From: Brienomyrus brachyistius
Lineage: Eukaryota > Chordata > Actinopteri > Osteoglossiformes > Mormyridae
Direction: 5' to 3'
Length of the DNA stretch: 64,000 nt
Assembly (NCBI RefSeq): GCF_023856365.1
Contig: NC_064534.1
Span: forward strand, 9,692,536-9,756,535
The notes beneath the pieces were generated by a model. That model was not told where the DNA came from. It saw only the letters and a program-made list of their open reading frames with translations, and ran no database searches. Position 1 is the stretch's first letter. Every line of letters starts with the position of its first letter. Shown here one piece after another: positions 11,807-23,500 of this stretch. The position numbers and the translations under genes are program-made.

Positions 11807-12785
11807 ACAGGCAGACAGGCAGGCAGACAGACAGGTATAGTGTTCATCTCCGCCACTAAAACATGTCCTGTAGTACCACATCAGTTGACACAGAGGTTGT
11901 TGGGTTACATCTTAAGAGAGTTTCCTGCTGTACCCTTTAAGCCCAATTCATACTTCAGCTGTCTGCAAGCTGTAGTTCTGGGCAAAGGGCAAGTGACGAA
12001 AATTTCATCATCTGGGGTGTCCATGCAGACTGTGCGTGTGCAGCCCGGATTTCGAGTGTAGTGGCCTTTTTCGCACGTCGGAATGCATGAAATGTGCATG
12101 TGCATGGAACTGATATTCTGTTGGTCTGTTGGAATGTCACTGCTATACACAGCATGCGCTGACCGCAACTGCGTCTGCAGACACTGATTAATCTTGCAGT
12201 GCTGGGCAGAGACTTTTTGACCAGGGGTGGTGGTGGTGGTGGTGGGAGGGGGGGGGGGGGTTCCCCATAATTTCACGTGAGGGGGGGTTTTAAAACTTCA
12301 AACATGGGACACTTCCACCCATTTGCATTAAAAGGTCAGCCATTTGTGAACCTGATTTAATTCCAGTGGATGCGGCCGTTCGGCATCTCAGCACACCCAT
12401 AATTGGAGTTGTGCATCTAAGGGGCCTTCCGACTGAAGGCAGGCTTGAGGGACTCCATCTCACCAGCCAGGGCCTCAACTAGCCTGCTTTCAGGACATCT
12501 CACGATAAACGCCAGGTCCTTGTGCTCCGGTGCACCTGTCACGCGGGTACGAGTGCTTAGGAGATCAGCCAGGGGGGGGTGGGAGTACATCAAAAGCCAG
12601 GTGCACAGCGTACACTGTCCCCGTGTCACGAGTCTGCACACCTTTGCTGGAATTTAACTTTACTGGCGGCTTTATACTGCATGATTCAGCATCACCTCCA
12701 AGGTCAAAAGCAAACCAAAGTGCAGAGTTGGGAAACAGGGAATTAAGTGGTTCAGGAACCACACTGGTGAGTTAATGGGTACTGG

Positions 12786-12890
12786 CTTTATTGGTATTCA
12801 TTGTTATGTGTTAAGTCTGCAGGGAGGTACGCAAGGAAGTATTTCATTCTGCGTGTACAAATGACAATAAAGCTTTTCAGTCGTTAAATA
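12786..12890 (+). mobile_element. possible LINE 3' tail
   Basis: ggaagtatttcattctgcgtg followed by aatgacaataaagcttttc resembles the 3' ends of fish non-LTR elements. Short and without coding sequence. Confidence 0.4.
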
Positions 12891-15290
12891 TGTGAATCCT
12901 AAAAGCTCAGGAAGGGTTTCAGTCCTTCTGTAGACAAGCAACTTGGGTAATTAACATTGAATCAGCTCAGAACTAGTAGCTATGGATGTGATTTTGAATC
13001 AACACCATTTAGACAGTAAGTGAATGCAGCTGAGATGACATACACACAGGGAAGGCTTTCCACATCCTGACTTACTGCTTGATTATATGGATTGAAGTTT
13101 AAGTGCACTATACTCCCACCCCCAGCTTTAGTGATGAGACGTTAGGGCCATTGCTGTTTGGAATTGGGGGGGGGGGGGGGTTCATTGATCCCCTGTGCTC
13201 TGCTCAGCAACCACCCCCCTCCCCACCACTAAGGGTGTCAGTCTGTGGCCATTTGCCCTAAGTGCACAGATCCCCTGCTTTGAATGGTCAGCAGCTGCTA
13301 ATACACAGCCTGCTGCCGGGATCAGACGGCCACTAAAAAGCCCCCCCCCCGGGCCCCGACGAGAAACGTCACACCTCTGGCCCCCATTAGCCATGCGGCG
13401 CGCCTTTTTGATGCCTTAATTGGCCACTTTGAGAGAGGGAGCAGAGGGGCCTTAAACCACAGCAGAGTCGTACCAAACTGGGCCAAACTGGGCCGAACGG
13501 TGATGAACCAAGGCTGAATCAGGCCCAGGCAAGACGAAACAACAGGCTCGTTTATAAAAAAAAAATAAAAAAAACGCCGGTTTGGTAACGGAGCCATTAT
13601 GAATAGCTTTCCAAAGACAAAAGAGTGGGGGGCACTTTGTGTCACCAGAATCGGCAACCCCGAAACCCTCAGAGTAACAGTGTCCTGTCCAGCCACATCA
13701 AAAGGCTGGCCCTCTCTGCACTGTTAACTGTTTTCATTACACATTTTAATATATGCAAACACTGCAAGAGCAAAACAAAAAAGAAAACACAACTGGAAAA
13801 ATTAGAGAATATATAAGGCTATTTGTCCCCCTGAAGTCCCCCCCGAGCAGGCGTCTGTCAGGCCAGATTTATTTTCATGCAAATACACGCGTCTCCACAT
13901 CAGATTAGGAACGGGGCCGTTTAAGCCCTTCACAGAGACCTGCGTCTGCATGCCGCTTTGAAGGAGGACGTCCGCACCGATCATCTTCCCTTTTCTCCTC
14001 GGCCTTTATTCCGTTGAAGAATCTATCCGCTCTACTAATGCTATTTTCTTTTCCTCTGCGTTTCCGCTTAGGCTGGGCCATCTTATGGCCCCTTATGAAG
14101 CAATTTATAAATACACTTGTATAAATTTATATCAATCACTAGAGAAATAAGAAATTTCAGTAACCACTGCTTCATTTGTATTTCTGCATTTTTGGGTATT
14201 AAGGGACAAGCATAGGGGGATTTGCACACTGTGCTGATCTATGAGCTGTAACTAGGGGAATTACCACTGCCCAACACACACACACACATACACACACACA
14301 CACACTTTTCAGAGCCACACAGCTGACAAAAGTCATGGGTTCTAAATGCGGTGGACAAGGACACATTTGGTCCCGACTATAAAAAAAAAAAAAAAAAACA
14401 CCCTGAAACATAGGCCGCCTAGCCAGCGAGGGGGTGGGGAGGATGGGGCACTTCATAAGCAACTGCTGCTTGCTAATGAGGTGTAATAGCCCCCCTCCTG
14501 TCAGAGGCTGGGGGACACTGTGTCGGGCTGTTGGGCTGAGCTCAGCGTACACGTAGCGCCTCACAGACCCCACATGTCGGTATGTCGTCACAGGCATAGG
14601 GTCCCCTACCATAGAAAGCCACTCACAGCTTTTTCCTAATTAACCAGCCCCGTATTCATGGTGGCAAAACAAATTAAGGGCTGAACCCATGTGGGATTTG
14701 AACCAGCGATCTCTCACTTATGGTCTCTCCCTCCGCCGTTACCCTACTGGGTCCACAGATGGTAAACTAGAGCATCGCTTTCTTATTTATGCGGCACAAG
14801 AACAGGATTTTTAAAAATAGCCTCTGAGACTGACGTTTAAGTTTTGAGTCGGTTTAGATTCCCGTGTGGTTAAGCACTGTGTTGCCTTATCATACTTGGC
14901 TGCCCTCAAATACCCCAGTGTCTCATGGGTACCCAGGCTTATTAAGGATGCAGAGAGCCCCCACTGAATACAAAGAACAGCCCCTGGCTCCTTGTCAAGG
15001 TGGGAACTAAGCGCGACAAGGTGTTACAACACCAGGCACCCTGGGTGAGGATAAGTGTAAAGAGACACGAGAAAAACCCCTATTCCCAAACTTTTTACAT
15101 ACACAAAAATAAAAATATAAGTGACACATCTGGGAAGGTGATGTGTGGTGATGTAGAAAGAAGCAGTCCAACCAGAAAAGGATGTGCTATCGAGTGTATT
15201 TTTGGTTTGTAACATTTTAAATGCAGCAAATCAGTATTAAGAGAATAACACTGCCCCCTGGCGACCGAGTGCTGTAATGCTCAGTCTTAT
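12891..15290. other. intergenic, mostly unique sequence
   Basis: No gene is supported. It includes a (CA)n of about 30 bp at 14274-14304, an A18 run near 14382-14398, and a relatively complex stretch (13820-14110) with a perfect octamer ATGCAAAT that could be a regulatory element. Confidence 0.4.
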
Positions 15291-16708
15291 TAAACAATGT
15301 ACCAAGTGAAAGTCTTACATAAGCTTCAGACCCAAAAATTCAATATCAGCCATGATACATTCCCATTTATAGCGCGGCAGAATACAAAACAGTATATTAC
15401 ACCAAAAATACAAACATACATTTATAGGATGTTTAGCGGCACACTCCCCTTTTTTTTTGGCTGACGACCCTTATAAATATTTACAAAGGTTTTCTTGGTT
15501 TTTTAAAAATGCTGCTCTCACAGTATCAACAAGAAAAATACTGCAAATTACCATCTTCAAATAGAAAACAATCTGTAGAAAAACATTCCTTTGTCTGCAG
15601 ATGATATTTTGTGTAGTATTTCAGGTTTTAAATATATATTTTATACACACTTAAAGATGAATCTTTAAAAAAAAAAAAAAACTGCGCAGTGAAACCGCAC
15701 GGTGCAGTGAAATCCCACGGCGCCCCCTTGTGGTTCACGCTGAAATAAAGAAGCCCAATGTGGAAACAGGCTGATCGAATTTACACCTCACGTGCATATT
15801 AGATATGTACAAAACCAAAGAGATGTATTCTGCTCATGCCAACATAAACTCCTTCTCCACACCATATATATGATAATGCTGGTGCCAAAATGTGTTGTGC
15901 AGACGAAAGAGAGCATCATCTAACAGATCATCTAAGTAATGCTTACTCCCGGCATGTGCGGCTCAAACACAAGGTATGATCTTTTCTTACACTTAAGCAT
16001 GGAAAACATTTAAAACAGGAGAATTGATACCTGTAAACCCATTCGATCGGCAACAGGTCATGTGGTCTGGTTGCCAAGTGCAGCTGTCGCTGCTGCATTA
16101 CCTTAGGAACCGTCGGCAAAGCCCATGTTGGTCGTCTGCTACAGATAGTATGGGTGACACCAGGGTGGTGGAGGTGGGGGGGGGGGAGTGGGGGCAGATG
16201 CCGACAGTCTGTATTGGTGAAGGCAGATGCTAATGGTTAGCATGCATCATACGCCAGGTGTTAAACTCAATATCCAGGATGCAGATGCTATCGTCCAGGA
16301 AAAGGCTCTGTCAACCGGCTGGGGTGGGGCTGCGTCACCATGGCAGGTGTGAGAGCCTGAGCTCAGTGGGTGTGGAGCCCCCCCCGCCAGTGCGGGCTGC
16401 ATAGGACGTTGGTAGAGGAGTCTCTTAAAAACGAAGCGCTTGAAGGTCCAGTCCGCTGTTTTTGTTACATGCAGGCGGTCGTGACGGCGAGTGTAAAATG
16501 GCACTTTTCCGTCACCGGAGAGCAGGGAGCAGAATTCGGGGGGGGGATGGGGGGGGTGGGCTGCTGCTACTAACCACCAGGAGGCGCTGTGGAGTAGGAT
16601 GCAGCCCTCGAGCTAAACAAACGTGCGGAGAGCTCTGAATTAATAATAAAGAGGCCACGCCCCCGCCCCGCCCCGCCCCCACAGCATGGGGGACAGCTGT
16701 CTCCCACA
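15291..16708 (-). other. cabin1: cabin1 3' flank, possible 3' UTR
   Basis: Directly downstream of the cabin1 stop. It is GC-rich near the stop and AT-rich from 15300 to 16030. I saw no canonical AATAAA on the minus strand in this stretch, so the transcript end cannot be placed. Confidence 0.35.
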
Positions 16709-16852
16709 TCAGATGTCCATGTAGTCCTCTTCCTCATCGGTGTCGCTCTCCAGCGACGACTCCTGGCTGGACGTCTCCTGCACCTCCAGCGCCGGCTGGC
16801 ACAGCGTCTCCTTCTTCACGTTCGCCGCTGACTGGGAGGACAGGATGACGTT
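16709..16852 (-). CDS. cabin1: cabin1 exon w31 (terminal, MEF2-binding helix)
   Basis: Encodes [40 protein letters not shown] and EDYMDI, then TGA at 16709-16711. It completes the amphipathic MEF2-binding helix; the acidic end is as in human (DEDDDYMDI). Confidence 0.97.
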   Translation of the reverse strand, partial: NVILSSQSAANVKKETLCQPALEVQETSSQESSLESDTDEEEDYMDI

Positions 16853-17385
16853 CTGTTGGGGAAGGGGGGGTGTGGGGGGCACCTATCAGTGAACTCTGTC
16901 ATAATGTTGAGACAGAAGAGACAGGATAGATAGACTAGACAACACAGACAGACAGACAGACAGACAGACAGGTCTCGATAGAAATTGCAGGTATACAATA
17001 GCACAACACACACATTTATACAGTAAATGACATTTACACACTTATAGACAGTAACAAATTATACACAACAATCAACAGTAACAGAGAAAAGAATGTAAGG
17101 GGATGGAATTCCATAGAAACAGCTCAGAAAGTAACCCTATTACAGAGTGGGCATTGTACAGTGAACAAATGAATGCTCTGCAAATGTGCCTCAGCGGTTC
17201 TGGTCCATTCAGCTGTTGGCCTCTCTCTCCCCCCCCCCTCGCTGGAGAGCTTGATGGGCATAAGCAGGAGGAAGAGACAGTGGTGGAATAGGAAGATGGG
17301 GAGGGATAGAGAAGCAGACTGGATAGGTGTGCAGGAGGGTTCGAAGCACACAGACACCAGGAAAAAGGAGGAAAAGCAAGCGAGA

Positions 17386-17420
<35 letters not shown>

Positions 17421-17437
17421 CAGACAGAGAGAGAGGA

Positions 17438-17500
<63 letters not shown>

Positions 17501-17501
17501 C

Positions 17502-17546
<45 letters not shown>

Positions 17547-20500
17547 GAGAGAGAAAGAGAGAGAGAGAGACAGAGAGATGGTTGCACCTTGAGCTTCTGC
17601 TTGGTCTCCTCGGAGATGCTCCCCTTGGGCGAGAGCAGGGTGGGTGTGGGCGGGGTCACCGTGATCTCGGGTGGGAATTTGGTGACCGTGGATGGGATGA
17701 AGAGCTTTGGCACGTGGGGCGGGACACGGGAACGGACGCGGGCGGCGTCCGACTGCCTGGAACCGGTCGTGTCGGTGGGCGAGCTTAGGGATGATCCCGC
17801 GGGCACTGGGGAGTGAGCAGGAGGGCGTGAGTAGCGTTCACACGCGAGTGGGCACACGCACGCCGTCGGGCACACGCACAAATACACAGACCGGAGCAGA
17901 GCGGCTGCGTAGTGCTGCAGGACGCCGCCTCCTCGCTCAGCCAGCCTGACGCCTCCTGGCCCGGCGACACAGTGGCCATCTTCATCTGCTGACACAGCCG
18001 GCTCTCTTGCTGCCTGAACCCCAAGCCCTCCAGGAGCTCCTCCCGTTCCTCTGGAGACCGGGACAGAGACAGCCGATGTGATACAGGACAAGCAAACGGC
18101 ACGGGAGCTACACGGCGGTTTGGGGGTGTTTAGCACAAGACCTCGCTTAAACAGGCCCATTAATCAAAAAGCATGGAGCAATTACACTGACTCACCACAA
18201 CGGGGCGACAAATTCACACAATTAATGATGTACGCTCACGCTCAAAAATATGCACAAGCACCCTCACAAACACAAACGCAGACCAGCCAAAACAAACCCT
18301 GAAGTCTCAAACTGTCCGAATTACGATTGATATGTAGCTACAGAGAAGTAGTCACCTTAGGTACAGGTTAATTAAAACAGCTGCCCAGAGTCACGACTGT
18401 TTTTTCCAGCTTGCGGAAATGGAAGACAAAAAACAAAAAACAGGCTGTACGGTGGAGTAGGACTACAGCTTCGTGAAGGTGTCCTGTGCCGGTAACCGAG
18501 GGCGAGCCACAAGCCGGTCGGACGGCGTGAATCAGGTCCCCCGGGGCAGTAATACTTCGAGTAACCGCCGAGAGAGTCAGAGGACACCTGTTGGTTACCG
18601 GGGGATTAACACGCTAGAGCAGTGGGTAGCCGGTCAGCGTTCGCTATACGTACCAATCCCAGCTCCTCATTAGGCTCACAGACGGCCCACAGGCAATGGG
18701 ACGGCTCTTTCCTCGCGGAAAAAGAGACTGAGAAAAGCAGCTCTGGGTGGTCCGATTCGACGTGGACACAGAGGAAAGACCGATGGATGAAAAGGATGGG
18801 CAGGTCCCTGGCAGGCGGCGGCAGTGGGCGCCGTGCTCTCCCTCCGAGCGCTGCTAGCTAATGCGGAGAGCCTTCCCTCTCCGCGACCTCTTCGTTTGGG
18901 TTGCCTGGGCAACCATTTTGTATAGATTTCAGCGCCGAGTGTCCAGATGCTCAGCAACGGGCTGAAACTCCCACCTGCGTGTGCGCGGGGACGTTTGTGT
19001 GTCTCCCTCCCGCGGCTATATTTTCGCACGCGTTTTTTAAAGTGCGTACAAACACGTGTTACGTAACACGTACACCGCCTCACCTGGCGACAACCTCGCT
19101 CCAAAGCAGCGTTTCGTAACATTTCCCTCCCGTTTACAAGGCTGGAGGTTTTTACTGCAGCCATCCGAGCTAATTGACCCGCAAAAAGGTACAAATTTGG
19201 GTTTCCCAGCTGGGATTTGAGCCTGAAGGCTTCACTTGCAGCCCAGTGCCTTAATACGAGATTCCGATCAGCCTCGCTTCCTGGGATCCTCTGAGACAGA
19301 GATAGAGGGAACAGGCTTTTTGTTTTCCTCTGTTCCTGAGTAGCCAGGACCGGCCCGACGGTGACAGCAGGGCCACACGGTTAAGTTTGACCCGAACGCA
19401 TGCAGTCTGATAATCACTGAAACTTCCCGGACAGGGCACCACAGTTCCGGCAAAGGGCTGCTTAGTCGTTTGTGTACTCTACCAAACTGCATCCGGGGAC
19501 AATTCGACAAAAAAAGACTGTTAGAAAATGCCAATCAGGCAGGATCTTTTGCCAGATACTCACCTGACTGGGGTAGGAAGGCCATGCCAGCTGCCTGGGC
19601 AGCCGACTGCTTCCGGAGCTGCGACTGGTCCGGGGGCCCGCTGGGTGGACCCTGGGGGGCGGAGCTGTCTGGTGGCTGTGGGGCCGAGTTAGGCAGCGAG
19701 GAGGGGAAGAAGATGTCACGGTGCTCTTTCGTGGGCTTGGGTGTGGTGGGCGTGTCACTGCTGCACTGTAATCAGAAAGGTGGGGGGGTCATGAGAAGTG
19801 CCGCTACAGCCAGCGAGGAAAGCAAAGCTGTGTTTGAAGAGCAAGTCCTGGCACTGGATTACACTGCACGGCAAGCAGGGGACAAACAGGCCGACAAACA
19901 GACGTGGGCGAGCCTACAGACAAAGAAAACAAACATGCCTAAAAACAAACAAACAAACAAAAACAAATAAATTCCAGAGATTCACAACCCAAACAGCAAG
20001 CGGGCCGACCTGGAGGACGAGCAGCACCAGCAGTGGGCCTGAGACAGCGGGTTTGGACTCGTGGTGGAGCTCCTGGCACAGAGTCCCGGAGTGGAGCCGA
20101 GCTCCACGCTGCCAATGCCACTACACCCACCACCCTGCTCCCCCCCCGCACCCCGCCAAGGACCCGGCACTGCGCTTTCACCCGCCTTTTTCCAAGGGCC
20201 ACTCGTAAGCAGAAGAGCCGCGCAAACAACCCGTGACAGTCCCAGAGCCGCTGCCATGGCAACGGGGGAGAACGCAGCCAATGGCCGACGGGAAACACAA
20301 ACTCCAGGTTCGCCGTCTGTTCCCGGAGAGCAGACTTCTGTGAGTTTCCCCCCCCCTCCGAATCAGGTAACACCATGGGGGAAGGAAGACAAGGACAGCC
20401 ACTGGAGCAATAAGACAAATAGAAAAAAAAAACCTACAAAGGCTTATAGATGAATAAGCATAATGGATCCGGCCTGCCTCCATCGGGACAGCAGACCCAG

Positions 20501-23500
20501 ATCCTACCAGGGCTACTAAAGGACAGACAGAGGGATGGATGGATGGATGGCTGCACACTGACCTGGAATTATATCTACAATGGGGCAAGGAATACTGGTC
20601 CGTAACAGCAGCGTGCAGAAACACCAGCCAGGCAAGAGAAGGATGTAACCACCTTGGGGTTGCCAGTACCAGGGAGAGAAGACACGACCCATGTGACATG
20701 TGCTTAGTAAAGCCGGATAGTTAACGGTTCAGGGTGTCGTGGCCCCTGGTCAGTACCGCGGCAGCTCCAGGTCATGTGCTTACAGGACACGGCGTGTCTC
20801 AGAGCAGAGGGAGGTTAAACGGGAGGAGATATGGGAAGAGAAAGCAACAGGGGTCTCAGTGAGCAGGGAATCAGGCGTGGGGGTGGCGACCGGTGAGCAA
20901 AGCACCATGGGTACTCTGTTCAGGTCAACGTCACACGTCTGGAGATGGGTGACAGTAAGTATATGTAAGCAACCTCACAGCGCATAAGAAACAGCTACAC
21001 ACAACGGAAGAACAGCAGGAGAGGCTACAGCCTGCTCACTTGAGCAGATGCGGCCAATCATCAAGAAGAGCGCAAAGCTGAAACATGCTGAAGTCTTCCT
21101 TATATACTTTTTTAATTAGTTCTACATTTCTAAGATTTAATTGACAGTTTAAAAATATCCCAGTTTACTCCGGATATTTACCACTAAATTGCAGGTTCAG
21201 CATGCGCAAACCCAGGTGTTTACTACAGCTGGGACGAGACCCTGCAACCTTCTGGTGAAGTGCAGTCCCTGAAGCAGTGCATGAATGACAACGCGGGGGC
21301 GGAGCCTCACGGCTCAGTGCTCCTGACTCATCCTGCTCCTCAGCACCCAGGGGAGAGCGGCTCAGGGGATGTAAGGTGGGGGCGTGAGGCAGGCGGGTGG
21401 GCAGACCCGCATGCGCGTGCGCGCACACACACATGCACACAAACGGATCGCCGCGCGCTCGCTCGCACACGCTCACGGCGAAGCATGCACACGACGCCTC
21501 GACTCCCCGTTGCCATGGAAACTCCCGCTCACTCTGCACACAGCCGGTGAAAAGAAGAAAAAAAAAAAAAAAGGGGCAGGGGAGCCCGTCGGGGTCGTGC
21601 AGCAGGATGCGCAGCGGCTGCGTCGGTTTGCTCCTGTTTTGCGAAGCGACATGCGGTGCAAGGCGTCGGTTGAGACCAAGTGGTGGTGACGCGGCCGGCG
21701 GAGGGGGCGTCCGGTGCGGGGGCCCGTGTCGATGTCAGACGGAAGGAGCTGGCTGCTCTCACAAGCACCGCGTCCCACCAAGACGCAGGATAAAAGCGCA
21801 GCAATGGCGCTGGGCATTACGGAGCACCTGCTTTTTTGGCAAACTGCCCCGGTTTTAAAGTGTGGGTCCAGGGGCCACATGAATCCCAGGGGCCACATGA
21901 ATCCCAGGGGCCACATGACAGAGCGCTGGATGCGGCGTTGAAACTAAAACACACTCGATGAGCTCTACCCGATGAGCAATTCTCCTGATCACTTAGGAAA
22001 CGCTGAAAGCTGAAATTTTACGTGGAAATGATCGACCGCGAGACCAGCCCCGCCGTTCTGGCCCGGCCGTCTGCACACCAACTGTTTTCTTTAAAATCAT
22101 CTCCCACAGTTGCTCATTCCAGTCCGCACATTGACTAATCCGTCTTCCCACACTTTCGATCACAAGTTTGCACTGAAACACCCTCAAGTTTTTTTTTTTT
22201 GACTGGTTGAAAGCAGACCCGGCGGCCTGCCCTCCGAGCAAGACAGCTCATTACACAGGACTCAGGCCAGCAGGGGGCGTGGCGCTCAAAGGACCCCATT
22301 GCCGATCGAAAAGGCCACAGCCTGCTTTGGAGCTTGAAGCCACCTGACACTTTTGCATCTTCCTGCCCGCGTCACCATGACGATGAGGCATGGAAGAACC
22401 ATGATCAGAATGTGTGCATGTACGTATATTCCGGGGCAACCTGACATGTCACCTGTCTGTCACCCATCAAACGGAGGGATTCCGGCTGTCAGGAACAACG
22501 GGACCAAGAAGGAGCCTCACAGCGATCATCTCAGTTAAATCCGTACATGGGGGGGGATCTCGGGAGTGCAGCAATGGCAGCAAAGAAAAAAGCCTGCGAA
22601 TGTGCCGCAGAGGAAGTGCGGAGCGTGTTAGAGAACAGGATGGTGTGACATACCACACCCGCACCGCGGAAAAAGTCCCTGCACCCAAAAAGCCCCGTGC
22701 GGGGACTTCCTAACACCATCCGGGGTTATTCCGACCCCACGAAAAGGCTCCCGCAGTCTGGGATCACCCAGGCCCCAGAGCTTCAGGCAGTGCGGCTCTG
22801 CACTGCTCCCTCGATGTTTAAGGGACTCCCTGTTTCAGGCTCACACACTTCCCCCGCCAGTCTTTATGACAGAGGCAGCAGTGATATTTGTGCCACCCTT
22901 CTCTCCTCTGCTTTCCTCCCGATTTTTGTTGTAACCGGCCGATCACCAGGTACACCTCCATCTACCGAGGCGTCCGTGCCTGCAGATGCTCCCCGTTGCC
23001 ATGGCGTCACAAAACAAACCTGCTCTGGGCCTCCTGCCTCATCCTGGCACCCACCCCCCCCCCCCCCCCCCCAGCCCACACTAAACCGTCGGGCACGCCG
23101 ATGCCCACAGCGACGGACAGTCGCTGCCTTGGAAACGGCAGAGTGCCAGCGGTTTACGGAATGGATGTCGGGCAGCAAAGGGGGGGGGGGGCGGGAGACC
23201 GTGGGAAAGAAATAGGGAGTGTGTGAGAGGGAGAGAGAGAGTGAGGTGTCAGCAAATGCGAGACGCCCACAGCTGAGGAACGAGAGGGGCTTGTTATAAC
23301 CACGGAGAGGCCTGAGAGAGAAGCTTCTGCCACCTGACCTCTGACCTTTGACCTCCAACCTCCAGCACGACTGACCAGGTTCGTTAGGAGGGTGAGGGGC
23401 CACGCAAAGGCCTGAAACATGTCAGGAATGCTAAGAGGGTGGGGAAAGGCATGTGAAGCGAGGGATGAAGAACAAAAACGCACCAAAAAAAAAAAAGATA

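Noticed and set aside
17072..18160. 362-codon minus ORF
   Set aside because: Only the stretches at 17588-17805 and 17892-18050 are exons; the rest is (CT)n and intron read-through.
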